37,377 nt of DNA from Salinisphaera hydrothermalis C41B8 (GCF_000732535.1 NZ_APNK01000036.1:1-37377); one strand, 5' to 3'. Shown: positions 23,649-33,152, numbered from the stretch's first letter. The notes: generated from the sequence alone by a model not told the origin. Translations and numbers: made by a program.

Positions 23649-25838
23649 TTATCCAGCGAGGCTATTCGACGGTCGGCTGCCCTGCCCTGGACGAATCCAG
23701 AACAACAGCACGGCGATCAGCGCGCCAATGGCGTCGGATATCCAGCCGGGAAATATGAGCGCCAGTGCGCCGATGAGCGCCGCCACCCGGAACAGCGGAT
23801 TCAGCGGCGCGCGCAGATACCCCTCGACCGCAACCGCCAGCAGCAACACGCCCAGCGCGCCGGTGGCGGCAACGGCGACGACATCCCACCACGTGGCATC
23901 GATCATCAACATGCTGTGGGCGAACACGAACATATAGGGCACGACGAAGCCGGCGATCGCCAGCTTCATGGCCTGGACACCGGTAGCGTTCGGCGAGCCG
24001 CCGGAAATGCCCGCCCCGGCATAGGCGGCCAGCGCCACGGGTGGCGTGAGGTTGGCGAAGATGCCGAAATAGAACACGAACATATGGGCGACGAAGATCG
24101 CGGTCGCGCCCGAGCCGGCCAGTTCGCGGAACAGCGGCAGGTTGAGCAGGATCGGCGCCGCCATGGTCGAGGTGATGATGTAGCACGGGATGCTGGGCAG
24201 GCCCATGCCGAGCACGATCGACGCGCCCATCGTCAGCGCCAGCGTGACCAGCAGGCGCACCAGATCCGACGGAATCGCCTGGCCCATCGACACGACCCAG
24301 TCGGCCGCGTCGAGCGCGATGCCGGTGAGTGTGGCCACGCCGACGATGATGCCGACCGCGCCGCAGGCAATCGCGACCGGGATCGCGTTGCGTACGCCCT
24401 CGACCATGGCATCGCGACAATCGGCCACGTCCATCACTTCGGACTCGGGCACCGGCAACCGGGCCCGGATCATGTTGATGGCGATCGGGAGGCCGATGAC
24501 ACCGAACAGGGGCAACCGGCTGGCGGCCAGCTCGGGCACGGGCTGGCCGTGCAGCAGCGCGAGCCACTGTGGCTGAAAGATCAGCGCCACCAGCAGCGCG
24601 GCCAATCCGACCACCAGCCGTGGCGTGCCGCAGATCAGCACGGTAGCCGCAATCGACCAGAAGGCCGCGAAGAACGGCGCGCGCCCGTCGAAGATCATCC
24701 ACAGCAGAATGACCATGGGCAGCAGCAGATGCCCGCGCCGGGCCAGAACCTCGCGCGTGGGCGTGAGCTCGGAACGCGGAATGCCCGACAGCCCGTTGCG
24801 CGTGGCGCGCAGATGCACCTGGAAGAGAATGCCGAGGTAATACAACAGCGCCGGGATGATGCCCGCGAGCATCACCTGGGTGTACGGCACGGACAGCACC
24901 TCGGCCATGATGAACGCCGCCGCGCCCATGATCGGCGGCAGGATCTGGCCGCCCACGCTGGCCGCCGCCTCGACCGCACCGGCGAAATTCGCCTTGTAGC
25001 CGGTGCGCTTCATCAACGGAATAGTGAAGGCGCCGGTCGTCACCACGTTGGCGATCGCCGAGCCGTTGATCGAGCCGAGAAAACCGCTCGCCACCACCGC
25101 GACCTTCGCCGGGCCGCCACGCGTGGGCCCAGCGATCGCCAGGGCCAAGTCGTTGAACAACTGGCCGAGCCCGGATTTCACCAGGAACGCGCCGAACAGA
25201 ATGAACAGAATGATATAGCTGGCCGAGACCGCGATCGCGGTACCGAGCAAGCCCTCGGTGATATAGACCAGATGCGACACCACCTGCCGGGCCGTGGCCA
25301 TCACGATCGGCTCGGACAGCACCGAATACAGCGACAGCTTGGCGTAGAAGCCATAGACGAGAAAGATCGCCGCCAGGATCGGCAGGCCCCAGCCGGTCAC
25401 CCGGCGCGCGGCGTCGATGACGAGTCCCAGCGCAACCAGGCCGACGACCATGTCGATGTCGTTGATACGCCCCGCCGAGATAATCACGCGCTGCGACACG
25501 GCGATCATGTATACGCCGATCGCGAACGAGGTCAATGCGAGCGCCACGTCGATCCAGGGCACGCGGTCGCGGGCGCCGGATTTCACCAGCGGAAACAGGA
25601 TGAACGTCAGCCCGAGCAGGGTGTAGAGATGGATCGACCGCTGGACGACATCCACCAGCGGCCCGGCGAACGACGTATACAGATGAAACAGGGCCAGCGC
25701 GACGCAGATCGTGGCGATTACCTGCATCCAGGCTCGCGGCAGTCCGTCGCGAACGCTCGATTCACGGTCGTATTTTTCCAGGGTCTCACGCGTGCCATGC
25801 GGCTCGGCCGGCGCGGCGCTCGATTCGTTCGTATTCAT
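23649..25838 (-). CDS. TRAP transporter fused permease (DctQ-DctM type, TAXI-associated)
   Basis: Sodium-driven secondary transporter that works with a periplasmic binding protein. The 729-residue protein fuses the small and large TRAP membrane subunits. The large-subunit signatures include FLGSINGSAIANVVTTGAFT, AASVGGQILPPIMGAAAFIM and MGLPSIPCYIITSTMAAPIL, followed by FANLTPPVALAAYAGAGISG. The start at MNTNESS follows the DUF1850 stop by one base (TGATATG), so the two are coupled. Fused permeases of this kind pair with TAXI binding proteins, as here. Substrate is unknown; glutamate or dicarboxylates are common for the family. Confidence 0.94.
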   Translation of the reverse strand: MNTNESSAAPAEPHGTRETLEKYDRESSVRDGLPRAWMQVIATICVALALFHLYTSFAGPLVDVVQRSIHLYTLLGLTFILFPLVKSGARDRVPWIDVALALTSFAIGVYMIAVSQRVIISAGRINDIDMVVGLVALGLVIDAARRVTGWGLPILAAIFLVYGFYAKLSLYSVLSEPIVMATARQVVSHLVYITEGLLGTAIAVSASYIILFILFGAFLVKSGLGQLFNDLALAIAGPTRGGPAKVAVVASGFLGSINGSAIANVVTTGAFTIPLMKRTGYKANFAGAVEAAASVGGQILPPIMGAAAFIMAEVLSVPYTQVMLAGIIPALLYYLGILFQVHLRATRNGLSGIPRSELTPTREVLARRGHLLLPMVILLWMIFDGRAPFFAAFWSIAATVLICGTPRLVVGLAALLVALIFQPQWLALLHGQPVPELAASRLPLFGVIGLPIAINMIRARLPVPESEVMDVADCRDAMVEGVRNAIPVAIACGAVGIIVGVATLTGIALDAADWVVSMGQAIPSDLVRLLVTLALTMGASIVLGMGLPSIPCYIITSTMAAPILLNLPLFRELAGSGATAIFVAHMFVFYFGIFANLTPPVALAAYAGAGISGGSPNATGVQAMKLAIAGFVVPYMFVFAHSMLMIDATWWDVVAVAATGALGVLLLAVAVEGYLRAPLNPLFRVAALIGALALIFPGWISDAIGALIAVLLFWIRPGQGSRPSNSLAG

Positions 25839-25839
25839 A

Positions 25840-26385
25840 TCAGCTTCGGGTTGAAGCCGCGTCCGGACCACGCCAGAGCGTGGCCAGCCGCGACCCGGCA
25901 ACGGCAATCAACGGGGCGCGCACGATCGCGAACACCAGAATCGGCTCGGCGCGGCCGTAGGACAAGCGATGCCACAGGCCATCGCCATAGCGAAAACGAT
26001 AGCGCTCGGCGGCGGCGGCCTGGACGGTCAGCGGATCCACGTCGCGATCGATGCCGGACATGACCACCCAGCCGTTCACGAGCTGCGTCCGCCGCCCGGC
26101 GTGTGCGGGCACGCCGGCGCCAAAGGTCTTGAACCGGGTGGCCGCGATATCGATCTTGCGGCCCACGACGCGATAGCACTCGATCCAGTCCTCGCGTTCC
26201 ACCGAGTGCATCCAGCGCAGCGAAAACCGCGTGCCGGACGCGCCGGGATAAACCGCGATCAACGTCGTGCCGTGCTTGATCTCCAGCCACGGCCGCGGCC
26301 AGCCCAGCCACAGCGCGACCGCCACAAGCAGCACGCCGCCGACGGCGAGCCGCCACGCCCGCCACCCGCGATAACGCCGCCCCAA
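25840..26385 (-). CDS. DUF1850 protein of the TRAP-TAXI operon
   Basis: The 181-residue product has one N-terminal membrane segment (about residues 12-28) and a DUF1850 body: RFSLRWMHSVEREDWIECYR, RFKTFGAGVPAHAG and WHRLSYGRAEPI. DUF1850 genes commonly sit between TAXI binding-protein and fused TRAP permease genes. Their role is unproven. The start is a TTG immediately following the binding-protein TAG, with no clear ribosome site, so translation probably depends on coupling. The hydrophobic segment would be cut by any later start. Confidence 0.82.
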   Translation of the reverse strand: MGRRYRGWRAWRLAVGGVLLVAVALWLGWPRPWLEIKHGTTLIAVYPGASGTRFSLRWMHSVEREDWIECYRVVGRKIDIAATRFKTFGAGVPAHAGRRTQLVNGWVVMSGIDRDVDPLTVQAAAAERYRFRYGDGLWHRLSYGRAEPILVFAIVRAPLIAVAGSRLATLWRGPDAASTRS

Positions 26386-27450
26386 CTAGGACGCGCCGTT
26401 GTCTTGCTTCGCGCTATCGGTGTTGTCGTTCGAGCCGTCGCCACCCTTGTTCAACGTGTCGTAGAACGCCTTGGCGCCCGGATGCACCGGCAGCACGAGA
26501 TTCTGATTCATCGTGTTGCGATCGAACTGCTTGAGCGCGGCAACCGAGACGCTGTCGGAGCCGAGATAGTCATAGAAGCGCTGGGTCAGGTCCTTGGCCA
26601 CGGCCTTGTCCATCGAGGCCGGCACGATCAGCAGATTGCGGATCGAGACCGTATGCACATCGTTGGCCAGGTCGTACTTATTCTTGGTGTGCGCGGCGAT
26701 GTCGTAGTTTTCGTAGTACGGATACTTCTGCAACAGCTTCTTCGCCGTGTCGCCGTCGACGTTCACGAAGTGGACCTTGGTGTTCTGCATCAGCCCGGTG
26801 ATCGACGAATTGGGCACGCCGGAGGTGAAGAACGCGGCATCGAGGTTGCCGTTGCTCATGTCGGTGACCGAGTCGGCATAGCCGGTATGCGAGACCTTGG
26901 CGAGGTCGTCGTATTTCAGCCCGGCCGAGGCCAGCACTTTTTTGGCGCTGGCCTCCACGCCCGAGCCCACCTTGCCCACGCCCACGCGCTTGCCCTTGAG
27001 ATCGGCCACGCTGTGGATGTTCGAGCCATCGAGCGCAACGATCTGGACCACGTTCGGATACAGCCCGGCGATCGCATCGATTTTGGCCGGACGGCCCTTG
27101 AACTGGTTATTGCCCTTGAGCGCATCGTAGGCGACATCGCTCATCACGATGGCGATCTGATTGGTGCCGTCCATGATGTTGTTGATGTTCTGCACCGACG
27201 CGCCGGTGGAGACCACCTGTACGTTGTCGATGAGATCGCTCTTCTCGAACACGCCCTTGAGCGCGCCGCCGATCGGGTAATACGTCCCGGAGGTGCCGCC
27301 GGTCCCGAAGATCAGATTGACGGCCTGCTTGCCGTTCTGATCGCCGCCGCTGCTGGCGCTCTGACTCTGATCATTACTCGACTGCCCACAGCCGGCCAGC
27401 GCCATCGCCACGGCGAGCACGCCGGCGGTCCAGAAAGATCGACCCATCAT
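26386..27450 (-). CDS. TAXI-family TRAP solute-binding lipoprotein
   Basis: Periplasmic ligand-binding component of the TRAP system. The 354-residue protein starts MMGRSFWTAGVLAVAMALAG followed by C, a clear lipoprotein signal. The TAXI family signature is present: FGTGGTSGTYYPIGGAL (T-A/G-x-I-like core), then ALKGNNQFKGRPAKIDAIAG, ADLKGKRVGVGKVGSGVEAS and AFFTSGVPNSSITGL. A Ser/Gln/Asn-rich linker after the lipid-bearing Cys fits the outer face of the inner membrane. GGGGA lies 5-6 nt upstream of the first of two ATGs. It is the first and presumably most highly expressed gene of the operon. Confidence 0.94.
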   Translation of the reverse strand: MMGRSFWTAGVLAVAMALAGCGQSSNDQSQSASSGGDQNGKQAVNLIFGTGGTSGTYYPIGGALKGVFEKSDLIDNVQVVSTGASVQNINNIMDGTNQIAIVMSDVAYDALKGNNQFKGRPAKIDAIAGLYPNVVQIVALDGSNIHSVADLKGKRVGVGKVGSGVEASAKKVLASAGLKYDDLAKVSHTGYADSVTDMSNGNLDAAFFTSGVPNSSITGLMQNTKVHFVNVDGDTAKKLLQKYPYYENYDIAAHTKNKYDLANDVHTVSIRNLLIVPASMDKAVAKDLTQRFYDYLGSDSVSVAALKQFDRNTMNQNLVLPVHPGAKAFYDTLNKGGDGSNDNTDSAKQDNGAS

Positions 27451-27574
27451 GTTTTTCCCCAAAAGTTTCGATTGATTACGCGACTGTTGCGCCGCTGTTG
27501 ACGCCAAGGCTCGGGCGCACGAGGCATCCGGTCAATTGGGCATAAGTCGACCCAAGTGGCGCGCGGCCGACGAA

Positions 27575-28438
27575 TCAGGCGCGCAGGCGCGCCGCGCCGC
27601 TGTAGCAGTTGAAACGCCCGTCACGCAAAAACCCCACCAGCGTGGTCGAAAATTGGCGCCCCAAGTCGACCGCAAAACTGCTCGGCGCCGAAATCGCGCA
27701 GACCACAGGGATGCCGGCAGCGGTCGCTTTCTGCATGAGCTCGAAACTCGCCCGGCCGGACAGCATCAGCACATGGCGTGACAGCGGCAGCGCGCCGTCG
27801 AGTAGCGCACGCCCGATGAGCTTGTCGAGCGCGTTGTGTCGGCCGACGTCCTCGCGCAGCGCCACCAGATCGCCGCCGGCCTCGAACAACGCGGCCGCAT
27901 GCAACCCGCCGGTGGATTCGAACACGGCCTGCGCCGCGCGCATCCGCCCCGGCAGGGCCAGCAACCATGCCGGATCGACGCGCCAATCGTGATCGATCGC
28001 CCTAGCCGACCGCCCCGACCGCGGTGCCCGGAAACTGGGCTTGCCGCACACCCCACAGGCGCTGGTGGCCAGCGTATTGCGCTCGATGCGATCGAGCCGC
28101 TCGCGCGCTTCGGGTTTGAGCATCACGCGGATCACGTCGGGCTCGTCCGCGCTGTGACGCAAATAGACGATATCGTCGGCCGAGCGCACCACGCCCTCGC
28201 CGTGCAACAGGCCGGCAGCGAGTTCGCGATCGTGGCCGGGGGTGCGCATGGTGATCAGCGGCTCGGCGCCCGCGACATGGATCTCGAGCGCCCGCTCGAC
28301 GGCCAGGGTGTCTTCGGCGTCTTGCCAGACGCCGTCGCGATAAGTGGCGATGCCGATGCGCTCGCGCGCCGCGGCCTGCTCGGAGTCGCCGGCGGGCGAT
28401 TCGTCGAAAGATGGGGACATCAACACCACATCGGGCAT
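27575..28438 (-). CDS. fdhD: Formate dehydrogenase accessory sulfurtransferase FdhD
   Basis: Transfers sulfur from a cysteine desulfurase to the molybdenum cofactor of formate dehydrogenase, which activates the enzyme. The 287-residue protein has the sulfur-carrying SACGVCGKPS motif (C128, C131). It also has EIHVAGAEPLITMRTPGHD near the start and the LREDVGRHNALDKLIG block (about 203-218), followed by LSGRASFELMQKA. GAGGG is 8-10 nt before the ATG. It lies 1.1 kb from the DUF1641/formate dehydrogenase genes on the same strand, separated by an AEC carrier gene facing the other way. Confidence 0.96.
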   Translation of the reverse strand: MPDVVLMSPSFDESPAGDSEQAAARERIGIATYRDGVWQDAEDTLAVERALEIHVAGAEPLITMRTPGHDRELAAGLLHGEGVVRSADDIVYLRHSADEPDVIRVMLKPEARERLDRIERNTLATSACGVCGKPSFRAPRSGRSARAIDHDWRVDPAWLLALPGRMRAAQAVFESTGGLHAAALFEAGGDLVALREDVGRHNALDKLIGRALLDGALPLSRHVLMLSGRASFELMQKATAAGIPVVCAISAPSSFAVDLGRQFSTTLVGFLRDGRFNCYSGAARLRA

Positions 28439-28582
28439 AAATCAGGCCCTCATGATAAAGCGCGTCGTTGGTTTTCCGGGGCATGACAACCGGCGACTGC
28501 TGTATCCGACCAAGATCGAAGGTCTATACTGGCGCGCACTTTGGCGTCTCGTTCGCCTTTTTGCCCCGCGACCGGTCTGTCC

Positions 28583-29530
28583 ATGAATATTGCGGCGATC
28601 TTCATCCAGACGCTCGACGTCACGTTGCCCGTGTTCGCTCTGGTGTTTGTGGGCATCGCCATGCGTCGCGCCGGCTGGATCGATGATCGGTTCGTCTCCG
28701 CCGCCTCGAAGATCGTGTTCAAGGGCAGCATGCCGGCGTTGATCTTCGTGTCCATCGTCGGCGCCGATCTCAGCGAAGCGATCCGCCCCGGCATGATCGC
28801 CTATTTCGGGCTGGCCACCGTGGTGAGCTTCGTCGTGATCTGGCTGTGGGCCATCTGGCGCGTGCCGACGATCCAGCGCGGCGTTTATGTTCAGGGCGCG
28901 TTTCGAGGCAACTGCGGCATCATGGGCCTCGCCCTGGCCCAGAATATGTACGGCGGCTTCGGGCTGTCGGCCGGCAGCGTGCTGGTCGGCGAAGTGATCC
29001 TGATCTACAACGTGCTCGCGGTGATCGTGCTGACCTGGTACCAGCCGGGCGCAAGCGCGGACTGGCGCTCGATTACGCGCGGCGTGGTGACCAACCCGCT
29101 CATCCTGGCGACGCTGGCCTCGGTCGCCGTAGCAACCAGCGGCGTGCCCATTCCGAAGTGGGTGATGACCAGCGGCAACTACTTTGCCCAACTCACCCTG
29201 CCGCTGGCGCTGATCTGTATCGGCGGCGCGTTGTCGGTGCGTGCGCTTTACGACGCGCGCGGCGTGGCGTTTTCGGCCAGCGCCATCAAGATGACCGTAT
29301 TGCCCGGCGCCGCCGTACTCGGCGGCTGGCTGCTCGGCTATCCGCCGCGCGAGCTGGGGCTGATGTTTCTCTATTTCGCCTGTCCGACCGCGGCGGCGAG
29401 TTTCATCATGGTCGAAGCCATGGGCGGGGACGCGCGTCTGGCGGCCAATATCGTGGCCGTAACCACGCTGGCCGCCAGCGTCACGATGACCGCCGGCGTG
29501 TTCGTATTGCGCGTGGCCGGCATCATTTAG
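28583..29530 (+). CDS. Auxin efflux carrier (AEC) family transporter
   Basis: Ten-helix secondary carrier of the AEC family (with malonate/malate carriers). The 315-residue product opens MNIAAIFIQTLDVTLPVFAL and has the family block YVQGAFRGNCGIMGLALA in the first half. The ending, PTAAASFIMVEAMGGDARLA, is the second-half signature with the crossover region. Its place inside the formate dehydrogenase gene block suggests a carboxylate substrate, possibly formate-linked, but that is inference. The ATG at 28583 is chosen over an upstream in-frame TTG. A TATACT at 28525-28530 could be its -10, without a good -35. Confidence 0.9.
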   Translation: MNIAAIFIQTLDVTLPVFALVFVGIAMRRAGWIDDRFVSAASKIVFKGSMPALIFVSIVGADLSEAIRPGMIAYFGLATVVSFVVIWLWAIWRVPTIQRGVYVQGAFRGNCGIMGLALAQNMYGGFGLSAGSVLVGEVILIYNVLAVIVLTWYQPGASADWRSITRGVVTNPLILATLASVAVATSGVPIPKWVMTSGNYFAQLTLPLALICIGGALSVRALYDARGVAFSASAIKMTVLPGAAVLGGWLLGYPPRELGLMFLYFACPTAAASFIMVEAMGGDARLAANIVAVTTLAASVTMTAGVFVLRVAGII

Positions 29531-29559
29531 CCACGCTGGCCCCAACCGCTTGGCGAAGG

Positions 29560-30069
29560 CTAGCTCTTGTCCGGATCGCCGTCGGCCTGCTCGCGACGAC
29601 GATTCGCCTCGGCCGAGAACGCCTTGGCGCCCTCGATCACCGGCGCGAGCGTCCGCCACAGCTCTTCGTCGCGCAGCAGCTTGAACACACCCATCACGCC
29701 CGGCGGGTCGTAGGGCGACTCATGCTTGCCGGTCGCCGTGTCGTCGGCCCGGTCGACGCCGGCGTGCATGGCATTGAACATGCCTTCCAGGCGATCGGGG
29801 TCGAGTTTGCCGAGCTGCTGAGCAAGCACCAGCAGATTGCGCATGCCGGCCCGTCCCTGTTCGGTGTTCAGGCCCTCCAGCGCAATCATCGAGACTTCCG
29901 GCATGGCGCCGACAAAGTCCTTGAGCCAGCGCATCAGGCCCGACTCGTAGAGCTGGTCCAGCAGGCCGTTGATCTCGGCGATGCGGCCTTCGAATTTCTC
30001 CAGCTCGTCGCGGGTCTCGGGCCGGAAATGATGGGCCTGTTCAGGCCGGTAATGAATCTGTTCTGCCAT
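29560..30069 (-). CDS. DUF1641 protein, ForE-like formate dehydrogenase partner subunit
   Basis: The 169-residue helical protein carries DUF1641 (SGLMRWLKDFVGAMPEVSMI through LAQQLGKLDPDRLEGM). In Bacillus subtilis the DUF1641 protein ForE forms a two-subunit complex with ForC and passes electrons to menaquinone. Here the gene lies 74 bp after the formate dehydrogenase gene on the same strand, the same arrangement. The C-terminal half includes SPYDPPGVMGVFKLLRDEEL, typical of the family. AAGGA precedes the ATG by 8 nt, and the upstream in-frame extension is rejected. There is no membrane helix, so any quinone contact would be peripheral. Confidence 0.88.
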   Translation of the reverse strand: MAEQIHYRPEQAHHFRPETRDELEKFEGRIAEINGLLDQLYESGLMRWLKDFVGAMPEVSMIALEGLNTEQGRAGMRNLLVLAQQLGKLDPDRLEGMFNAMHAGVDRADDTATGKHESPYDPPGVMGVFKLLRDEELWRTLAPVIEGAKAFSAEANRRREQADGDPDKS

Positions 30070-30143
30070 GGCAACAATCCTTGGTCGGACGGCGGCCGGA
30101 TCGAGCGACCGCCGCCGTGGCATAAATCGAATAGGCCGTATCT

Positions 30144-33140
30144 TTACAAGCCGCTGCCGGTGGGACGCATCTTCGGCGGGCGCTTGTAGTCGTCGCGCTC
30201 CCACTTCTGATCGACCTGTACCCCGCTCGTCGGATGGCGCTTCTTGTTGCGCTGGTTATTCGGCTTGAGCGGCGCCGGGCCATGGTCCTCGAGCACCTGC
30301 ATGTTGACCGCGAGTTCCTTGTAGGCCGGGGTATCGGTGTCCTTATCGGCCTCGAAGCTGGTCAGCACGTTGATGGCCTCGATGTTCTTCTTGCCGTGCA
30401 TGGGCATGTACAGCTGGCGGCCCTGGACACGATCGGTGACTTCCACGGCAACCTTGATCGCCCCGCGCCGCGACTTCAGCCGCACGACGGCGCCGGACTT
30501 CAGGCCGCGCTCTTCGGCCAGCTCCGGTGAGACTTCCACGAAGCCATGCGGGATCTTGTACACGATGCCGCCGGTTTCGTCGGTCATGTTGCCTTCGTGG
30601 AAATGCTCCAGCAGACGGCCGTTATTGAGATGCAGGTCGTATTCGTCGTCGAGCTGATCGGTCGGCTCGGTCCAGCTCACCGGGTGGAACTTCGCATGCC
30701 CGTTGTCGAAGTGGAACTTCAGTTCGGGATAAAGATCCGGCGCGTCGGTGCCGTCGGCCGCGACTGGCCACTGGAGCGAATTGAAGTCGGTGAGCAGGTC
30801 GTAGTGCACGCCCGCGAACATGGGCGCCAGTCCGGCCGCTTCGTGCATGATCTCGCTGGGATGGGTATAGCCCCAGTCGTGGCCGAGATGCTTGGCCAGC
30901 TCGGTGAGGATGAGCCAGTCGGGCTTGGAATCGCCGAGCGGCGGAAACACCTGGTAGAGCCGCTGGATACGACGCTCGGTGTTGGTGAAGGTGCCTTCCT
31001 TCTCGACCGACGGGCTGGCCGGCAGGACGACGTCCGCGAACTCGCAGGTGCGCGAGAAGAACATGTCCTGGACAACAAAGAATTCCAGCTTCTCGAATGC
31101 GCCCTGGACGTTGAGCGCGTCGGAATCGACGATGCTCATGTCCTCGCCAACCACGTACAGCGACTTCAGATCGCCGTCGTGGATGTTGTGCACCATCTGG
31201 TGGTTGTTCAGGCCCTTGTTCTTGGACAGCTCGACGCCCCAGGCTTTTTCATAGCGCTGGCGGACCTCGTCGTCCGAGACGAACTCGTAGCCCGGGAAGC
31301 GATCCGGCATGTTGCCGAAGTCCGAGGCGCCCTGGACGTTGTTATGTCCGCGCATCGGGTAACCGCCCGAACCGAAGCGCCCCATATTGCCGGTGACCAG
31401 TAGCAAGTTGCACAGCGCAGTGGCCGTATCGGAGCCCATAGAGTGCTGGGTCACACCCATCGCCCAGACGCCGCAGATGGTGTCGGCTTCGACGATCATG
31501 TCGGCCGTTTTCTGCAGTTCCTCGCGCGTCAGTCCGCAGCGCTCGATGGCGAAATCGAAGGTGAAATCTTCTAGCGAGGCCTTGAAGTCTTCGAAATGAT
31601 CGACGTGCTCTCGGATGTATTCCTCAGCGTGATAGCCGTTGTCGATCACGTATTTCGAGATCGCGTTCATCCAGATCATGTCGGTGGCGGGTTCCGGCTT
31701 GAGGTGCAGGTCCGCACGCTGAGCCAGTTCGTTCTTCCGCAGATCGGCCACGATGTGTTTCTGGCCGTGCAACTTGGCCGCCCGCTTGAAGCGGGTCGCG
31801 ATCACCGGATGGCTTTCCGCGGTATTGGCGCCCACGATGAGCAGCAGCTCGGCGGCTTCCAGATCGGCGATGGAGCCGGTGTCCGCACCGTAGCCGACGG
31901 TACGCCACAAGCCCTGGGTCGCCGGCGCCTGGCAATAGCGCGAGCAGTTGTCGATGTTGTTCGTGCCCATGACGCCGCGGGCGAACTTCTGCATCAGATA
32001 GCCTTCCTCGTTGGTGCACTTCGAGGAGGCGATATAAGCCAGGGCATCCGGCCCGTGCTGATCGCGGATTTCGGTAAAGCGTTTTGCGATCAGTGCGTAG
32101 GCCTCGTCCCATTCGGCTTCGCGGAACGCACCGTTTTCACGAATCAGCGGTTTGGTGAGGCGATGTTCACTGTTGATATGGCCCCAGCCGAACTTGCCCT
32201 TGATGCAGGTCGAGATCTGATTGGCCGGCGCTTCGGGTTTGGGCTGAACCTTGATCAGCTCGCGCTCTCGCGTCCACATCTCGAACGAGCAGCCAACGCC
32301 GCAATAGGTGCAAACCGTCTTGGTTCGCTTGACCTCGGTCTTGCGCATGGCCGAGTCGACTTCGGAGACGGCGAAAATCGGACCGTAGCCGGTGGTGTGC
32401 TCGGCCGACTTGACCAGATCGATGGCCGCGCGGCCCAACTTGCGATAGCCATCCCGATTCTGCGGCGACAGCGCGGTCATCGGCCCGGCATTGCCAATCG
32501 CGGTCTTTTCCATCAACGCGTTACAGGGACAAACCGTGACGCAATGGCCGCAGGACACGCAGGACGAGTCTTCGATCGCGACGTCGTCGTCCCAGATCAC
32601 GCGCGGGCGCTCGCGCGACCAGTCGATGGACAGCGTTTCGTTGACCTGCAGGTTCTGGCAGGCCTCGACACAGCGCCCGCAGAGGATGCACTGGTCGGGA
32701 TCGTAGATATAAAACGGGTTGGAGTAGTCCTTCTCGTACGGCTTGCCACGATATTCGTAGTACTGCCCCGGGACGTGCATGTCGCGCACGGTGTTGTGAA
32801 CGGCACAATCGCCGTTGTTGTTGTCGCACACCGAGCAATACAGCTCGTGATTCGCGGTGACCCGGTTGATGGCCTCCATGCGCGCCGACGAGGCTTCGTC
32901 GACGTTCAACCCGATTTCCATTCCCGGCTTGACCGTGACACCGCAGCCACGCACGAGATTGCCGTCGACCTCGACGAAGCAGGTATCGCAGGTCTGAATC
33001 GAGCCTAGATTCGGGTGATAACAAAGATGCGGCATGTAGATGCCCGCCGCATCGAGAGCTTCCGGCAGGGGCTGACCGGTACGCACGGTTACCGCCTGGC
33101 CGTCGACGGTGATGTCGAAAAATTCTGCTTCCTGATCCAC
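30144..33140 (-). CDS. ForC-type formate dehydrogenase catalytic subunit (Mo-bis-PGD, multi-FeS)
   Basis: Cytoplasmic formate oxidoreductase, 998 residues. Domains in order: a [2Fe-2S] ferredoxin domain (C40, C51, C54, C66), a NuoG-like cluster (H98, C102, C105, C112), two [4Fe-4S] ferredoxin motifs (CILCGRCVEAC and CVSCGHCVTVC, about 151-204), then the molybdopterin fold with its own [4Fe-4S] (C277, C280, C284, C312). The metal-ligand block reads NCSRYCQAP, with C403 followed by Q404. Ordinary formate dehydrogenases have His there; Gln is the mark of the ForC group. There is no Tat signal. Start: GTG at 33138-33140 with AGGAG 7 nt upstream; an upstream GTG (33170) has none. The DUF1641 gene follows. 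NAD- or ferredoxin-binding subunits are absent. Confidence 0.93.
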   Translation of the reverse strand: MDQEAEFFDITVDGQAVTVRTGQPLPEALDAAGIYMPHLCYHPNLGSIQTCDTCFVEVDGNLVRGCGVTVKPGMEIGLNVDEASSARMEAINRVTANHELYCSVCDNNNGDCAVHNTVRDMHVPGQYYEYRGKPYEKDYSNPFYIYDPDQCILCGRCVEACQNLQVNETLSIDWSRERPRVIWDDDVAIEDSSCVSCGHCVTVCPCNALMEKTAIGNAGPMTALSPQNRDGYRKLGRAAIDLVKSAEHTTGYGPIFAVSEVDSAMRKTEVKRTKTVCTYCGVGCSFEMWTRERELIKVQPKPEAPANQISTCIKGKFGWGHINSEHRLTKPLIRENGAFREAEWDEAYALIAKRFTEIRDQHGPDALAYIASSKCTNEEGYLMQKFARGVMGTNNIDNCSRYCQAPATQGLWRTVGYGADTGSIADLEAAELLLIVGANTAESHPVIATRFKRAAKLHGQKHIVADLRKNELAQRADLHLKPEPATDMIWMNAISKYVIDNGYHAEEYIREHVDHFEDFKASLEDFTFDFAIERCGLTREELQKTADMIVEADTICGVWAMGVTQHSMGSDTATALCNLLLVTGNMGRFGSGGYPMRGHNNVQGASDFGNMPDRFPGYEFVSDDEVRQRYEKAWGVELSKNKGLNNHQMVHNIHDGDLKSLYVVGEDMSIVDSDALNVQGAFEKLEFFVVQDMFFSRTCEFADVVLPASPSVEKEGTFTNTERRIQRLYQVFPPLGDSKPDWLILTELAKHLGHDWGYTHPSEIMHEAAGLAPMFAGVHYDLLTDFNSLQWPVAADGTDAPDLYPELKFHFDNGHAKFHPVSWTEPTDQLDDEYDLHLNNGRLLEHFHEGNMTDETGGIVYKIPHGFVEVSPELAEERGLKSGAVVRLKSRRGAIKVAVEVTDRVQGRQLYMPMHGKKNIEAINVLTSFEADKDTDTPAYKELAVNMQVLEDHGPAPLKPNNQRNKKRHPTSGVQVDQKWERDDYKRPPKMRPTGSGL

Positions 33141-33147
33141 GAAGGCG

Positions 33148-33152
33148 CTCCT
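33148..33152 (-). promoter_or_regulatory. Shine-Dalgarno site deciding the formate dehydrogenase start
   Basis: AGGAG on the minus strand, 7 nt before the GTG at 33140. It favours this start over the in-frame GTG 30 nt further upstream, which has no comparable site. Confidence 0.65.

Noticed and set aside
23916-26063. 715-codon ORF on the plus strand
   Set aside because: Antisense to the TRAP permease and DUF1850 genes; the translation is a His/Arg/Asp/Gln-rich low-complexity artefact.
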